A DNA stretch of 64,000 nt from Comamonas sp. lk. GTDB taxonomy: Bacteria; Pseudomonadota; Gammaproteobacteria; Burkholderiales; Burkholderiaceae_C. Positions within the stretch are counted from its first letter, which is position 1; every line of letters begins with the position of its first letter. Under the pieces are notes generated by a model, which saw nothing but the letters and a program-made list of their open reading frames with translations, did not search any database and was not told where the DNA came from. The stretch is taken from NCBI RefSeq assembly GCF_900564145.1, contig NZ_UOOB01000001.1, forward strand, positions 1,800,754 to 1,864,753. Direction: 5' to 3'. Positions 27,383 through 35,734 of the stretch are shown one piece after another. A program made the position numbers and the translations under genes.

Positions 27383-28792
27383 TTGAACACACTCAACGTC
27401 GAGTACCGCAAGGTCGAGGCGCTGATTCCCTACGCCCGCAATCCGCGCACGCATACCGAGGATCAGGTGGCCAAGATCGCCGCCAGCATCGTCGAGTACG
27501 GCTGGACGAACCCGGTACTGGTGGACGGCGACAACGGGATCATCGCGGGTCATGGTCGTCTGGCCGCCGCGCGCAAGCTGGGTCTGGATCAGGTGCCGAT
27601 CATCGAACTGGCCCATCTGTCGCCGACGCAGAAGCGCGCCTACGTCATCTCCGATAACCGGCTGGCGCTCGACGCGGGTTGGAATGAGGAACTGCTGGCG
27701 TTGGAGCTGGCCGAGTTGTCCGAGGCTGGGTACGACCTTGCTCTGACGGGATTCGAGGATGCCGAGATCGATGCATTGCTCGCAGACGGCGTGGTTTCCG
27801 ATGACGCAGACCAGGGGCAGGATGCAGACGACACGGACACTGCTGATGACGTGCCCGATGCGCCGGTCGTCCCGGTGTCGCGCATCGGCGATGTCTGGGC
27901 CATTGGTCAGCACCGCCTGATCTGCGGCGATGCTACTGATTCGTCCGTCGTCGCCACGCTGATGCAAGGCGACGCGGCACGGCTCTGCTTCACCTCACCG
28001 CCTTACGGCAACCAGCGCGACTACACCTCCGGCGGCGTCAAGGATTGGGATGGCCTGATGCGCGGCGTGTTCGGCCTTGTGCCGATGGCCGACGACGGCC
28101 AGGTACTGGTCAACCTCGGGCTGATCCATCGCGACAACGAAGTCATCGCGTATTGGGATGGCTGGCTCGACTGGATGCGCACCCAAGGCTGGCGGCGCTT
28201 CGCGTGGTACGTCTGGGATCAGGGGCCGGGGATGCCCGGCGACTGGCAAGGGCGACTGGCTCCGAGCTTCGAGTTTGTTTTTCACTTCAACCGCGCCAGC
28301 CTCAAACCCAACAAGATCGTGCCCTGCAAGCACGCGGGGCTGGAATCGCATCTGCGCGCCGATGGCTCGTCCACGGCGATGCGTGGCAAGGACGGTGAAG
28401 TCGGCGGCTGGACACACAAGGGCCAGCCGACGCAGGACACACGGATTCCAGACTCGGTGATCCGCGTGATGCGCCACAAGGGCAAGATCGGTCAGGACAT
28501 CGACCACCCCGCCGTGTTCCCGGTAGCGCTGCCGGAGTTCGTGATCGAGGCCTATACGGACACGGGCGACCTCGTGTTCGAACCTTTCGGCGGCAGCGGT
28601 ACGACGATGCTGGCCGCGCAGCGCACTGGTCGCGTCTGCCGCACAGTCGAGATCGCACCGGAGTACGTGGACGTCGCCATCAAACGCTTCCAGCAGAACC
28701 ACCCCGGTGTGCCTGTCACTTTGCTGGCCACGGGTCAGTCCTTCGACGACGTGGCCGACGACCGTCTGGTCACCACGGAGGCTGCGCAATGA
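27383..28792 (+). CDS. ParB-domain DNA methyltransferase (SPPY type)
   Basis: A 469-residue protein. Residues 1-100 are a ParB/Srx-like domain (IPYARNPRTHTEDQVAKIAASI, IIAGHGRLAAARKLGL). From about residue 175 it is a beta-class methyltransferase with catalytic motif TSPPYGNQ and SAM motif VFEPFGGSGTTMLAA near the end. SPPY is typical of N4-cytosine but is also seen in N6-adenine enzymes. The start is a TTG at 27383 with no clear ribosome site. Such enzymes protect phage DNA from host nucleases. It overlaps the next gene by 4 bp. Confidence 0.88.
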   Translation: MNTLNVEYRKVEALIPYARNPRTHTEDQVAKIAASIVEYGWTNPVLVDGDNGIIAGHGRLAAARKLGLDQVPIIELAHLSPTQKRAYVISDNRLALDAGWNEELLALELAELSEAGYDLALTGFEDAEIDALLADGVVSDDADQGQDADDTDTADDVPDAPVVPVSRIGDVWAIGQHRLICGDATDSSVVATLMQGDAARLCFTSPPYGNQRDYTSGGVKDWDGLMRGVFGLVPMADDGQVLVNLGLIHRDNEVIAYWDGWLDWMRTQGWRRFAWYVWDQGPGMPGDWQGRLAPSFEFVFHFNRASLKPNKIVPCKHAGLESHLRADGSSTAMRGKDGEVGGWTHKGQPTQDTRIPDSVIRVMRHKGKIGQDIDHPAVFPVALPEFVIEAYTDTGDLVFEPFGGSGTTMLAAQRTGRVCRTVEIAPEYVDVAIKRFQQNHPGVPVTLLATGQSFDDVADDRLVTTEAAQ

Positions 28793-30030
28793 ACGCCTCG
28801 TGGTTTGCCGACAAGATCGAGCAATGGCCGACAGCCAAACTGCTGCCCTATGCTCGCAACGCCCGCACCCACTCGGATGATCAGGTGGCGCAGATTGCAG
28901 CATCGATTGCCGAGTTTGGATTCACCAATCCGATCCTGGCCGGTAGCGACGGCATCATCGTCGCCGGACACGGGCGGCTCGCCGCCGCTCAGAAACTCGG
29001 GTTGGATGTGGTGCCGGTGGTCGTGCTCGACCATCTGAGCGCCACGCAGCGCCGGGCGCTGGTGATCGCGGACAACCGCATCGCCGAGAACGCGGGCTGG
29101 GACGACGCCATGCTGCGCATCGAGATTGCAACCCTGCAGGACGATGACTTCGACGTGTCGCTCACCGGCTTCGATGTCGATGCGCTGGCCGAACTGATGG
29201 CGGGCGATGAGCCGGACAACGATGGCCAGAGCGACGAGGATGCGGTGCCGGAGGTTGGTGAGACGCCGATCTCCCGCCCGGGTGATGTCTGGATCATGGG
29301 GTCGCACCGCCTACTGTGCGGCGACTCGACCGTGGCCGAGAGCTACGACGTTTTGCTGCAGGGCTCGCCGGTGGACATGGTGTTCACCGATCCGCCGTAC
29401 AACGTGAACTACGCCAACAGCGCCAAGGACAAGATGCGCGGCAAGGATCGCGCGATCCTCAACGACAACCTGGGCGACGGGTTCTACGACTTCCTGCTGG
29501 CGGCATTGACGCCCACCGTGGCGCATTGCCGGGGCGGTATCTACGTGGCGATGTCTTCCAGCGAACTGGATGTGCTGCAGGCCGCCTTCCGCGCAGCCGG
29601 TGGCAAGTGGTCGACCTTCATCATCTGGGCCAAGAACACCTTCACGCTGGGCCGCGCCGACTACCAGCGCCAGTACGAGCCGATCCTGTACGGTTGGCCC
29701 GAGGGCGCGCAACGCCACTGGTGTGGCGACCGCGATCAGGGCGATGTGTGGGCTATCAAGAAGCCGCAGAAGAACGATCTACATCCGACGATGAAGCCGG
29801 TGGAGCTGGTCGAGCGAGCCATCCGCAATTCGAGCCGCCCGGGTAACGTGGTGCTCGATCCGTTCGGTGGTTCTGGCACAACGTTGATTGCGGCCGAAAA
29901 GTCGGGGCGCGTCGCGCGGCTGATCGAACTCGATCCAAAGTACGTGGATGTGATCGTGCGCCGGTGGGAGGACTTCACCGGCCAGACGGCTGTCCGCGAG
30001 GCAGCAGACCAGGAATTGTGCGCCAGTTGA
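28789..30030 (+). CDS. ParB-domain DNA methyltransferase (DPPY type)
   Basis: A 413-residue paralogue of the preceding gene with the same ParB-like N-terminus (LLPYARNARTHSDDQVAQIAA, GHGRLAAAQKLGL) but catalytic motif FTDPPYNVNY, the N6-adenine form, and SAM motif VLDPFGGSGTTLIAA. The differing catalytic loops suggest the two modify different bases. Its last 56 bp overlap a minus-strand gene whose stop is at 29975. Confidence 0.9.
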   Translation: MNASWFADKIEQWPTAKLLPYARNARTHSDDQVAQIAASIAEFGFTNPILAGSDGIIVAGHGRLAAAQKLGLDVVPVVVLDHLSATQRRALVIADNRIAENAGWDDAMLRIEIATLQDDDFDVSLTGFDVDALAELMAGDEPDNDGQSDEDAVPEVGETPISRPGDVWIMGSHRLLCGDSTVAESYDVLLQGSPVDMVFTDPPYNVNYANSAKDKMRGKDRAILNDNLGDGFYDFLLAALTPTVAHCRGGIYVAMSSSELDVLQAAFRAAGGKWSTFIIWAKNTFTLGRADYQRQYEPILYGWPEGAQRHWCGDRDQGDVWAIKKPQKNDLHPTMKPVELVERAIRNSSRPGNVVLDPFGGSGTTLIAAEKSGRVARLIELDPKYVDVIVRRWEDFTGQTAVREAADQELCAS

Positions 30031-30214
30031 ATGGCTGGCCGGGCTGCTTGGCCTCTTCTTCCTCGGCGATGCGCCGTAGGATTTGCAGGGTGGTGAGATC
30101 GCGCGGCAGTGCCATGCACATGACGCGCACAGCCTGCTCGATGGAGATGTCTGGACGCCGGTTGGCAATCAGCCAACGCAGTGCCTGCTCCCGTTCGGTG
30201 GCGAGCGCTTTCAT
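29975..30214 (-). CDS. Small hypothetical protein overlapping the methyltransferase end
   Basis: A 79-residue protein (MKALATEREQALRWLIANRR). A short helical, charged sequence with EEEEAK in the C-terminal half; no family recognised. Its start overlaps the stop of the upstream gene as ATGA, supporting a real gene, although its 3' end overlaps the convergent methyltransferase by 56 bp. Confidence 0.6.
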   Translation of the reverse strand: MKALATEREQALRWLIANRRPDISIEQAVRVMCMALPRDLTTLQILRRIAEEEEAKQPGQPFNWRTIPGLLPRGQPSGR

Positions 30215-30576
30215 CAGGCAGCCATCTCTTCGCAGATTTCGCAGTGGATCACAAAGCCTGTCAGGTAAGGCAGGCCGCGCGGGATGCCGTACTGCTTACT
30301 GGTCTGGCGGCCAATCGTCCAGCCCATCCAACGTTGGGTGGCGGCGTTGATCGCATCCTGCAAGGCTTGGCCTTGGTACAAGCCGTTCTGGACGTCGTCG
30401 GCAAAGTGGCGTCCGTGGCGACTGTCGAGGAAGGTCCGCACCGATTCGAGGGGCTGGTGGGTGGCGTCCGAAATGGCGTTCATGGCCAGGGGCCATGCGG
30501 CGCTGGCGTGTTCGTTCATCGTGCCCCAAAAACCCCAGGCTTCGTTCTGGGTGGTGGGGATCTGGTTGGTGGTCAT
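30211..30576 (-). CDS. Hypothetical protein of the repeated-box operon
   Basis: A 121-residue protein beginning MTTNQIPTTQNEAWGFWGTM. Recognisable features are a Trp-rich start, a helical middle (NAISDATHQPLESVRTFLDS) and a C-terminus with HCEICEEM. I do not recognise the family with certainty; proteins of this type occur in prophages and plasmids next to DUF3489 genes. GGAG precedes the ATG. The repeated box lies 38 bp upstream (30615-30641). Confidence 0.72.
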
Positions 30577-30614
30577 GATGTCTTCTCCGGGTTGATCGTT
30601 GCGACACCTGTAGT

Positions 30615-30641
30615 AACGCGCTGTTCGATTGAGAAGCCAAG
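30615..30641 (-). repeat. Upstream box, copy E
   Basis: AACGCGCTG-N9-GAAGCCAAG on the plus strand, 38 bp before the minus-strand start at 30576. The right half forms a hairpin with GGCTTCTTTCTC to 30662. Unlike the other copies it has no ATG ahead of it and its N9 contains a stop in the would-be frame, which argues that the box is not coding. Confidence 0.75.
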
Positions 30642-30673
30642 CTGTTCCTGGCTTCTTTCTCGATCAATTTTGC

Positions 30674-31033
30674 TTACCCGAGACGGGCTACGTAGCGGGC
30701 GTAATCACCGCCCTCGGGATTGACGTAGAGGTAAGGACGTCCGGGAGCAGTGACCTCGACGCAGAGGTAGCCGTCGCCAGTGCCGCCACCCTTGCCACGC
30801 AGCCAGTCGCGTGAAACCAGCAGGCTGAGCCCAAAGGCGTCGAATTCGGCAGGGGTGAGCTCCTTGGTCTCGGTGACGTAGACCTTGTGCTGGTCGCTCC
30901 CGCCCAGTTCGCCGAGGTCGGCAGGTTTGCGTGCAAACGGCAGGCGGATGCTCAACTCTTCGACCTGGAGGCTTTGGCCTGCGAACTGCAGAGTGCGTGG
31001 GGTGCGTTCGATGGTGATGGTCATGGTGCTCAT
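30674..31033 (-). CDS. Hypothetical protein of the repeated-box block
   Basis: A 119-residue protein (MSTMTITIERTPRTLQFAGQ; in-frame ATG also at 31024). It appears beta-rich, with DQHKVYVTETKELTPAEFDA and a C-terminus containing CVEVTAPGRPYLYVNPEGG. No family recognised. The repeated box copy B lies 44 bp upstream. Confidence 0.7.
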   Translation of the reverse strand: MSTMTITIERTPRTLQFAGQSLQVEELSIRLPFARKPADLGELGGSDQHKVYVTETKELTPAEFDAFGLSLLVSRDWLRGKGGGTGDGYLCVEVTAPGRPYLYVNPEGGDYARYVARLG

Positions 31034-31077
31034 GGCGGTTTTCCTGGTATGGCGTCGTCAATCACGACATCTGTATG

Positions 31078-31104
31078 AACGCGCTGGTGGGGAGAGAAGC
31101 CAAG
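31078..31104 (-). repeat. Upstream box, copy B
   Basis: AACGCGCTG-N9-GAAGCCAAG on the plus strand, 44 bp before the start at 31033. The GAAGCCAAG side pairs with GGCTCCTCTC near 31111-31121 as a hairpin. Confidence 0.75.
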
Positions 31105-31131
31105 CTATTCATGGCTCCTCTCGCCATCTTT

Positions 31132-31695
31132 TCAGGTGATGCGGTACACCCGCTCACCGCCCTGCGGTTTGTCCGACACGATGGTCAGGCCAAGTTTTTT
31201 CTTGAAGGCTCCGGCGAAGGTGCCGCGCACCGTGTGCGCCTGCCAACCGGTGGCGGTGCAGATCTGGTCGATGGTTGCGCCCTCGGGGCGTTGCAGCATC
31301 CGGATCACTTCGGCCTGCTTGCTGTTCTCGCGGGTACGCGGCTTGACCCACGTGGCTTCGGCGGCGGTTACGGCCGCTTCCAGTTCGGGATCGCTCGCGG
31401 CCGCAGGCGCGCCTTCAGCGTTGGCGATGATCCGGTCGAGATTGGCTTCGAACTGACCGATGCCCTTCCTGTTCACGTCGGGACGCGAAATGCCCAGGGC
31501 GTCGTAGCCCTCCGCAGCGACAAGCCAGTCGGTGCCATCGGTGGTGATCAGTGCGCGGTTGAAAAGTCCGTCGAGCACCTTCTTGCGTGCGCCGCCTTTG
31601 ATGTTGTCGGGGAACCAGTCGATCTTGCCGCTGGTGTGTTCAACCGCGTGGGCCAGGATCGCTTGCTGGGCAGGGGTCAGTTGAGTGGTGGTCAT
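31132..31695 (-). CDS. DUF3489 domain protein
   Basis: A 187-residue protein. The C-terminal 65 residues match DUF3489 (SKQAEVIRMLQRPEGATIDQ, ATGWQAHTVRGTFAGAFKKK, GERVYRI), a winged-helix-like DNA-binding domain. The N-terminal half is another helical unit (TPAQQAILAHAVEHTSGKID). Start at 31695 is supported by a SD (GGAG) and lack of family similarity upstream. DUF3489 genes are typically found with DUF2924 and serine recombinase genes; here these are 17 kb apart but share the same upstream box. Confidence 0.85.
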   Translation of the reverse strand: MTTTQLTPAQQAILAHAVEHTSGKIDWFPDNIKGGARKKVLDGLFNRALITTDGTDWLVAAEGYDALGISRPDVNRKGIGQFEANLDRIIANAEGAPAAASDPELEAAVTAAEATWVKPRTRENSKQAEVIRMLQRPEGATIDQICTATGWQAHTVRGTFAGAFKKKLGLTIVSDKPQGGERVYRIT

Positions 31696-31732
31696 GTTTT
31701 GCTCCTTCGATGTGGTGGACGGTGATGTGATG

Positions 31733-31759
31733 AACGCGCTGTTCTCAAGTGAAGCCAAG
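31733..31759 (-). repeat. Upstream box, copy C (before DUF3489)
   Basis: AACGCGCTG-N9-GAAGCCAAG on the plus strand, 37 bp before the DUF3489 start. GAAGCCAAGC pairs perfectly with GCTTGGCTTC around a 7-base loop (31751-31777), the strongest hairpin of the five copies. Confidence 0.8.
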
Positions 31760-31789
31760 CGCTTTCTGCTTGGCTTCTTCGCTTCGCAA

Positions 31790-31987
31790 TCAGGTGTTGG
31801 CCTTGTCTGACGGGTTGGCATTGCGCCCCTGCTCGAGACCCGCGTTGAAGGCGGCTTCAAGCGCATCGCGTAGGCACCAGACCGCCACATCGTGGAAATC
31901 GAGGCTGTCCGAGCGGCGGGTTTCCAGGGTTTCGATGCCCAGCTTGTTTTGCGCGATCTGGGTCAGGAGTTGTTCGAGCTTGCTCAT
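31790..31987 (-). CDS. DUF6900-like small protein
   Basis: A 65-residue protein (MSKLEQLLTQIAQNKLGIET). The central phrase LETRRSDSLDFHDVAVWCLR is characteristic of this family. Function unknown. GGA-rich ribosome site upstream; repeated box copy D 37 bp before the start. Confidence 0.75.
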   Translation of the reverse strand: MSKLEQLLTQIAQNKLGIETLETRRSDSLDFHDVAVWCLRDALEAAFNAGLEQGRNANPSDKANT

Positions 31988-32024
31988 GTCCGTGTCCTTT
32001 CATGGTGTTGATGACGAACGTATG

Positions 32025-32051
32025 AACGCGCTGTTCCAGATGGAAGCCAAG
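32025..32051 (-). repeat. Upstream box, copy D
   Basis: AACGCGCTG-N9-GAAGCCAAG on the plus strand, 37 bp before the start at 31987. Its hairpin is weak. This is the last copy and lies between the minus-strand block and the packaging genes. Confidence 0.75.
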
Positions 32052-32104
32052 CTCAATCCGCAGGAATGACGAACAAATGATTGAAGGTGCCCCGAAGGGG
32101 AAAT

Positions 32105-32653
32105 ATGGGTATTTCGATTCGTGCCTACGCACGCCACCGAGGGGTGTCCGATGCGGCGGTGCGCAAGGCCATCGCTGCGGGGCGCGTCACACCGGAGGCA
32201 GACGGAACGATTGATGCCGAGCGCGTCGACCGGGAATGGGCACGCAATTCCGATGCGCCGCGCAACGGAACGGCCACCCGCGCCGTCAAGGTCGCCGTCC
32301 AGGAATCCAGCGGGGCCACAGGAGACGGGCAAGCAGCCTCATTGGCAACATCCGCAGCAGGTGGCACGTCCTTGCTCCAAGCGCGGACGGTCAACGAAGT
32401 GGTCAAGGCGCAAACCAACAAGGTGCGTCTGGCCCGCCTCAAGGGCGAGCTGGTGGATCGGCCACAGGCCATCGCCCATGTTTTCAAGCTGGCGCGCTCC
32501 GAACGCGATGCGTGGCTGAACTGGCCCGCACGCATCTCGGCACAAATGGCAGCCAAGCTCGGCGTCGATCCCCACACGATGCACATCGCCTTGGAGGCGG
32601 CGGTGCGTGAGCACCTGCAGGAACTGGGCGAGATGCGCCCGAGGGTGGATTGA
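32105..32653 (+). CDS. Terminase small subunit
   Basis: A 182-residue protein. The N-terminal helix-turn-helix (ISIRAYARHRGVSDAAVRKA) recognises the packaging site in such proteins; a linker rich in Ala/Ser/Gly follows, then a helical C-terminus (KLARSERDAWLNWPARISAQ). It resembles lambda Nu1-like subunits. Its stop overlaps the large-subunit ATG by 1 bp. ATG at 32105 chosen because upstream MKVPRRGN lacks family resemblance. Confidence 0.82.
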   Translation: MGISIRAYARHRGVSDAAVRKAIAAGRVTPEADGTIDAERVDREWARNSDAPRNGTATRAVKVAVQESSGATGDGQAASLATSAAGGTSLLQARTVNEVVKAQTNKVRLARLKGELVDRPQAIAHVFKLARSERDAWLNWPARISAQMAAKLGVDPHTMHIALEAAVREHLQELGEMRPRVD

Positions 32654-34611
32654 TGGACATGGACTACGAAGGCGCTGCCGAGATTGAACGCGCGTGGCGC
32701 GAAGGACTGACTCCCGACCCGCTGCTCACCGTGTCCGAATGGTCAGATCGCCACCGGATGCTCTCCAGCAAAGCCTCTGCCGAACCGGGTCGCTGGCGCA
32801 CCAGCCGCACGCCTTACCTGAAAGCAATCATGGATTGCCTGTCGCCGACCTCGCCGGTCGAGCGCGTGGTGTTCATGAAAGCGGCACAGCTTGGCGCGAC
32901 CGAGATGGGATCAAACTGGATCGGCTATGTGATCCATCACGCACCCGGGCCAATGATGGCGGTGTGGCCGACAGTGGAGATGGCTAAGCGCAACTCCAAG
33001 CAGCGCATCGATCCGCTGATTGAGGAGTCGTCCGCACTGGCTGAACTGATTGCACCGGCGCGCAGCCGGGATTCCGGCAACACCATCCTGGCCAAGGAGT
33101 TCAGGGGTGGCGTGCTGGTGATGACCGGGGCCAACAGCGCGGTCGGACTGCGCTCGATGCCGGTGCGCTACCTGTTTCTCGACGAGGTCGACGGCTACCC
33201 GCTGGACGTCGAGGGTGAAGGCGACGCGATCTCGCTGGCCGAGGCGCGCACGCGCACCTTCGCGCGACGCAAGATTTTCATCGTCTCGACGCCGACGATC
33301 TCGGGCGCAAGCGCCATCGAGCGCGAGTACGAAGCCAGCGATCAGCGCCGGTACTTCGTGCCGTGCCCACATTGCTCGCATCGGCAGTGGCTGCGCTTCG
33401 AGCAGCTGCGTTGGGACAAGGGCCAACCGGAAACCGCCGCCTACATCTGCGAGTCGTGCGATACCGCGATTGCCGAGCACCACAAGACCTGGATGCTGGA
33501 GCACGGTGAGTGGCGGGCGATGATCACCGATGGCCAGGGAAAGACGGCGGGGTTTCACCTGTCGTCGCTGTACAGCCCGGTGGGCTGGCGTGCTTGGCGC
33601 GAGATTGCCGCTGCGTGGGAGAGCGCAGTCAGCAAGGAATCCGGCTCGGCGGCTGCCATCAAAACCTTCAAGAACACCGAATTGGGCGAGTCTTGGGTCG
33701 AGGAAGGCGAAGCACCGGACTGGCAACGGCTGGTCGAGCGCCGCGAGGATTACCGGATTGGCTCCGTGCCACCGGGCGGATTACTGCTGGTGGGCGCAGC
33801 CGACGTGCAGAAGGATCGCATCGAGGCGTCGGTCTGGGCCTTCGGGCGCGGCAAGGAATCCTGGTTGGTCGAGCACCGGGTGCTGATGGGCGACACCGCC
33901 CGCGACACGGTATGGAAACGCCTCGCTGAAATGGTGGCCGAGAACTGGACGCACGCCTCGGGCGCATCGATGCCGCTGGCGCGCTTTGCGCTGGACACCG
34001 GCTTTGCCACGCAGGAGGCCTATGCCTTTGTGCGGGCCTGCCGCGATCCACGCGTGATGGCGGTCAAGGGCGTGGCTCGTGGCGCGGCGCTGATCGGCAC
34101 GCCAACCGCCATCGATGTCTCACAGGGCGGCAAGAAGCTGCGCCGGGGCATCAAGGTGTTCTCGGTCGCCGGTGGCATCGCCAAGCTGGAGTTCTACAAC
34201 AACCTGCGCAAGAGCGCGGATGTCGGCGAGGACGGGCTGACCACGGTGTTTCCAGCCGGGTTCGTCCACCTGCCCAAGATCGACGCCGAGTTCATCCAGC
34301 AGCTCTGCGCCGAGCAGTTGATCACCCGCCGCGACCGCAACGGCTTTCCGGTGCGCGAGTGGCAAAAGATGCGCGAGCGCAATGAGGCGCTCGACTGTTA
34401 CGTCTACGCCCGCGCGGCCGCTTCGGCGGCGGGACTGGATCGTTTCGAGGAACGCCACTGGCGGGAACTGGAGCGACAACTGGGGTTGGCAAGTCCGTCA
34501 CCTCCAGAACAACCAATCGAATCAAGCAACGAGGCCACCCAACGCGGTGGCCTCGCTGTTTCTGGCACCACCCCACGTCGGCGCGTCATCAAGAGCCGCT
34601 GGCTGTCCTGA
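32653..34611 (+). CDS. Terminase large subunit (GpA type)
   Basis: A 652-residue packaging motor of the lambda GpA family. Motor motifs include VVFMKAAQLGATEMGSNWIG near residue 75 (Walker A-like) and RYLFLDEVDGYPLDVEGEG near residue 173 (Walker B). A zinc-binding CPHCSHRQW with CESC follows. The C-terminal nuclease has RFALDTGFATQEAYAFV and a final Arg-rich tail. It cuts concatemers and pumps DNA into the prohead. Confidence 0.93.
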   Translation: MDMDYEGAAEIERAWREGLTPDPLLTVSEWSDRHRMLSSKASAEPGRWRTSRTPYLKAIMDCLSPTSPVERVVFMKAAQLGATEMGSNWIGYVIHHAPGPMMAVWPTVEMAKRNSKQRIDPLIEESSALAELIAPARSRDSGNTILAKEFRGGVLVMTGANSAVGLRSMPVRYLFLDEVDGYPLDVEGEGDAISLAEARTRTFARRKIFIVSTPTISGASAIEREYEASDQRRYFVPCPHCSHRQWLRFEQLRWDKGQPETAAYICESCDTAIAEHHKTWMLEHGEWRAMITDGQGKTAGFHLSSLYSPVGWRAWREIAAAWESAVSKESGSAAAIKTFKNTELGESWVEEGEAPDWQRLVERREDYRIGSVPPGGLLLVGAADVQKDRIEASVWAFGRGKESWLVEHRVLMGDTARDTVWKRLAEMVAENWTHASGASMPLARFALDTGFATQEAYAFVRACRDPRVMAVKGVARGAALIGTPTAIDVSQGGKKLRRGIKVFSVAGGIAKLEFYNNLRKSADVGEDGLTTVFPAGFVHLPKIDAEFIQQLCAEQLITRRDRNGFPVREWQKMRERNEALDCYVYARAAASAAGLDRFEERHWRELERQLGLASPSPPEQPIESSNEATQRGGLAVSGTTPRRRVIKSRWLS

Positions 34612-34629
34612 CCTTCAAAGGAGATTTTT

Positions 34630-35121
34630 ATGAGTCTTGCTACCCGTATCGAAAGCCTGGTCATTCGCGTCGCGCAGGAGTTCAACGACGTCCGCGCCAA
34701 GGCAGGCAACCTTGCCAACCTCACCACCACCGACAAGTCGAATCTGGTCGCGGCCATCAACGAACTGCAGGCTGCTGTGGTGTCCTCTGCGGTAATTGAT
34801 GATGCGCAGATCGCAACGACCAGCACTTACTCGTCCAACAAGATCGTCTCGCTGCTTGATGCGCTCAAGACTGAAATCTTGGGCGGTGCCGATGCGGCCT
34901 ACGACACGCTGGTGGAAATCCAACAACTGCTGCAGAACGGCACCAGTGGTCTGGACGCTTTGCTCGCCGCCGTCAACAACCGCGTGCGCTTCGATGCCGC
35001 ACAGTCGCTGACGGTTGCCGAACAACTTCAGGCCCGCAGCAACATCGGCGCTGTCGCAGCCAGCGATGTCGGCAACACCGACACCGACTTCGTCGCGGTC
35101 TTTGTGGGTGCGCTGGTCTGA
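34630..35121 (+). CDS. Tail-fibre-like protein in the packaging region
   Basis: A 163-residue protein. Its first half carries LTTTDKSNLVAAINELQAAV, a motif seen in trimeric phage tail fibres, and the C-terminus has ARSNIGAVAASDVGN, a phrase common at fibre ends. It starts MSLATRIESLVIRVAQEF, very like the next gene's MSLASRISVLASRVGIEV, so the two are related by their N-termini. Fibre genes are unusual between terminase and portal; this pair may be an added receptor-binding unit. GGAG precedes the ATG. Confidence 0.65.
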   Translation: MSLATRIESLVIRVAQEFNDVRAKAGNLANLTTTDKSNLVAAINELQAAVVSSAVIDDAQIATTSTYSSNKIVSLLDALKTEILGGADAAYDTLVEIQQLLQNGTSGLDALLAAVNNRVRFDAAQSLTVAEQLQARSNIGAVAASDVGNTDTDFVAVFVGALV

Positions 35122-35513
35122 TGAGCCTCGCATCGCGGATCAGTGTGCTGGCCAGCCGTGTCGGAATCGAGGTCAAGACCAAGATCGACGCTACCCATCC
35201 CGGCTTGGCCCGCGCGTGGGTGTGCTTCGGCTATGTCGGCTCGCAAATCGTCGTGCGCGCATCGCACAACGTGGCCAGCGTCACCCGATTGGGGTCAGGC
35301 CGCTACCGCGTGACCTTCGCCACTGCCATGCCGGACGCCAACTACTGCTGGACGGCGCTCGCCCGCAGCAGCACCAACACCGGCACGCAGCGCATCGCCA
35401 TCGTGCGATCCACCACCGACCAGAAGACCGCCCAGTACGTCGACATCAGTTGTGCCACCACGTCCGCATCCTTCGACGACTCCTCCGAAATCAACCTCAC
35501 GGTGTACCGCTGA
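35121..35513 (+). CDS. Tail-fibre C-terminal-like protein
   Basis: A 130-residue protein. The core (RAWVCFGYVGSQIVVRASHN, YRVTFATAMPDANYCWTALA) is the beta-rich domain typical of the C-terminal ends of tail fibres, where receptors are bound. It overlaps the upstream stop and downstream start by 1 to 4 bp. Together with the previous gene it reads as a split fibre: a trimerising stalk and a tip. Confidence 0.65.
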   Translation: MSLASRISVLASRVGIEVKTKIDATHPGLARAWVCFGYVGSQIVVRASHNVASVTRLGSGRYRVTFATAMPDANYCWTALARSSTNTGTQRIAIVRSTTDQKTAQYVDISCATTSASFDDSSEINLTVYR

Positions 35514-35734
35514 TGGCCTACACACAAGCACACCTTGATGCATTGGAAGCGGCTCTGGTCAAAGGCGAAAAGCGCGTGACCTTTGGTGACAAGACCGTCG
35601 ATTACCGCAGCGTCGATGAACTCAAGGCCGCCATCGCGGTGGTCAAGCGCGACATCTTTGAACAGGCCGCCGCCACCGGCCTATGGCCTGGTGCGCCGCG
35701 CCAGATCCGTGTCACCACGGGCAAGGGGTTCTGA
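35513..35734 (+). CDS. Head-tail joining protein W
   Basis: A 73-residue protein of the gpW family: MAYTQAHLDALEAALVKGEK followed by VTFGDKTVDYRSVDELKAAI. gpW sits between portal and tail in lambda and stabilises packaged DNA. It lies immediately before the portal gene, the lambda order. Confidence 0.88.
   Translation: MAYTQAHLDALEAALVKGEKRVTFGDKTVDYRSVDELKAAIAVVKRDIFEQAAATGLWPGAPRQIRVTTGKGF

Noticed and set aside
31075..32069. Small plus-strand peptides beginning MNAL...EAK at the repeated boxes
   Set aside because: The box reads in frame in four copies, but the 30615 copy has no ATG and a stop in its N9, none has a ribosome site, and hairpins fit a DNA/RNA role better.
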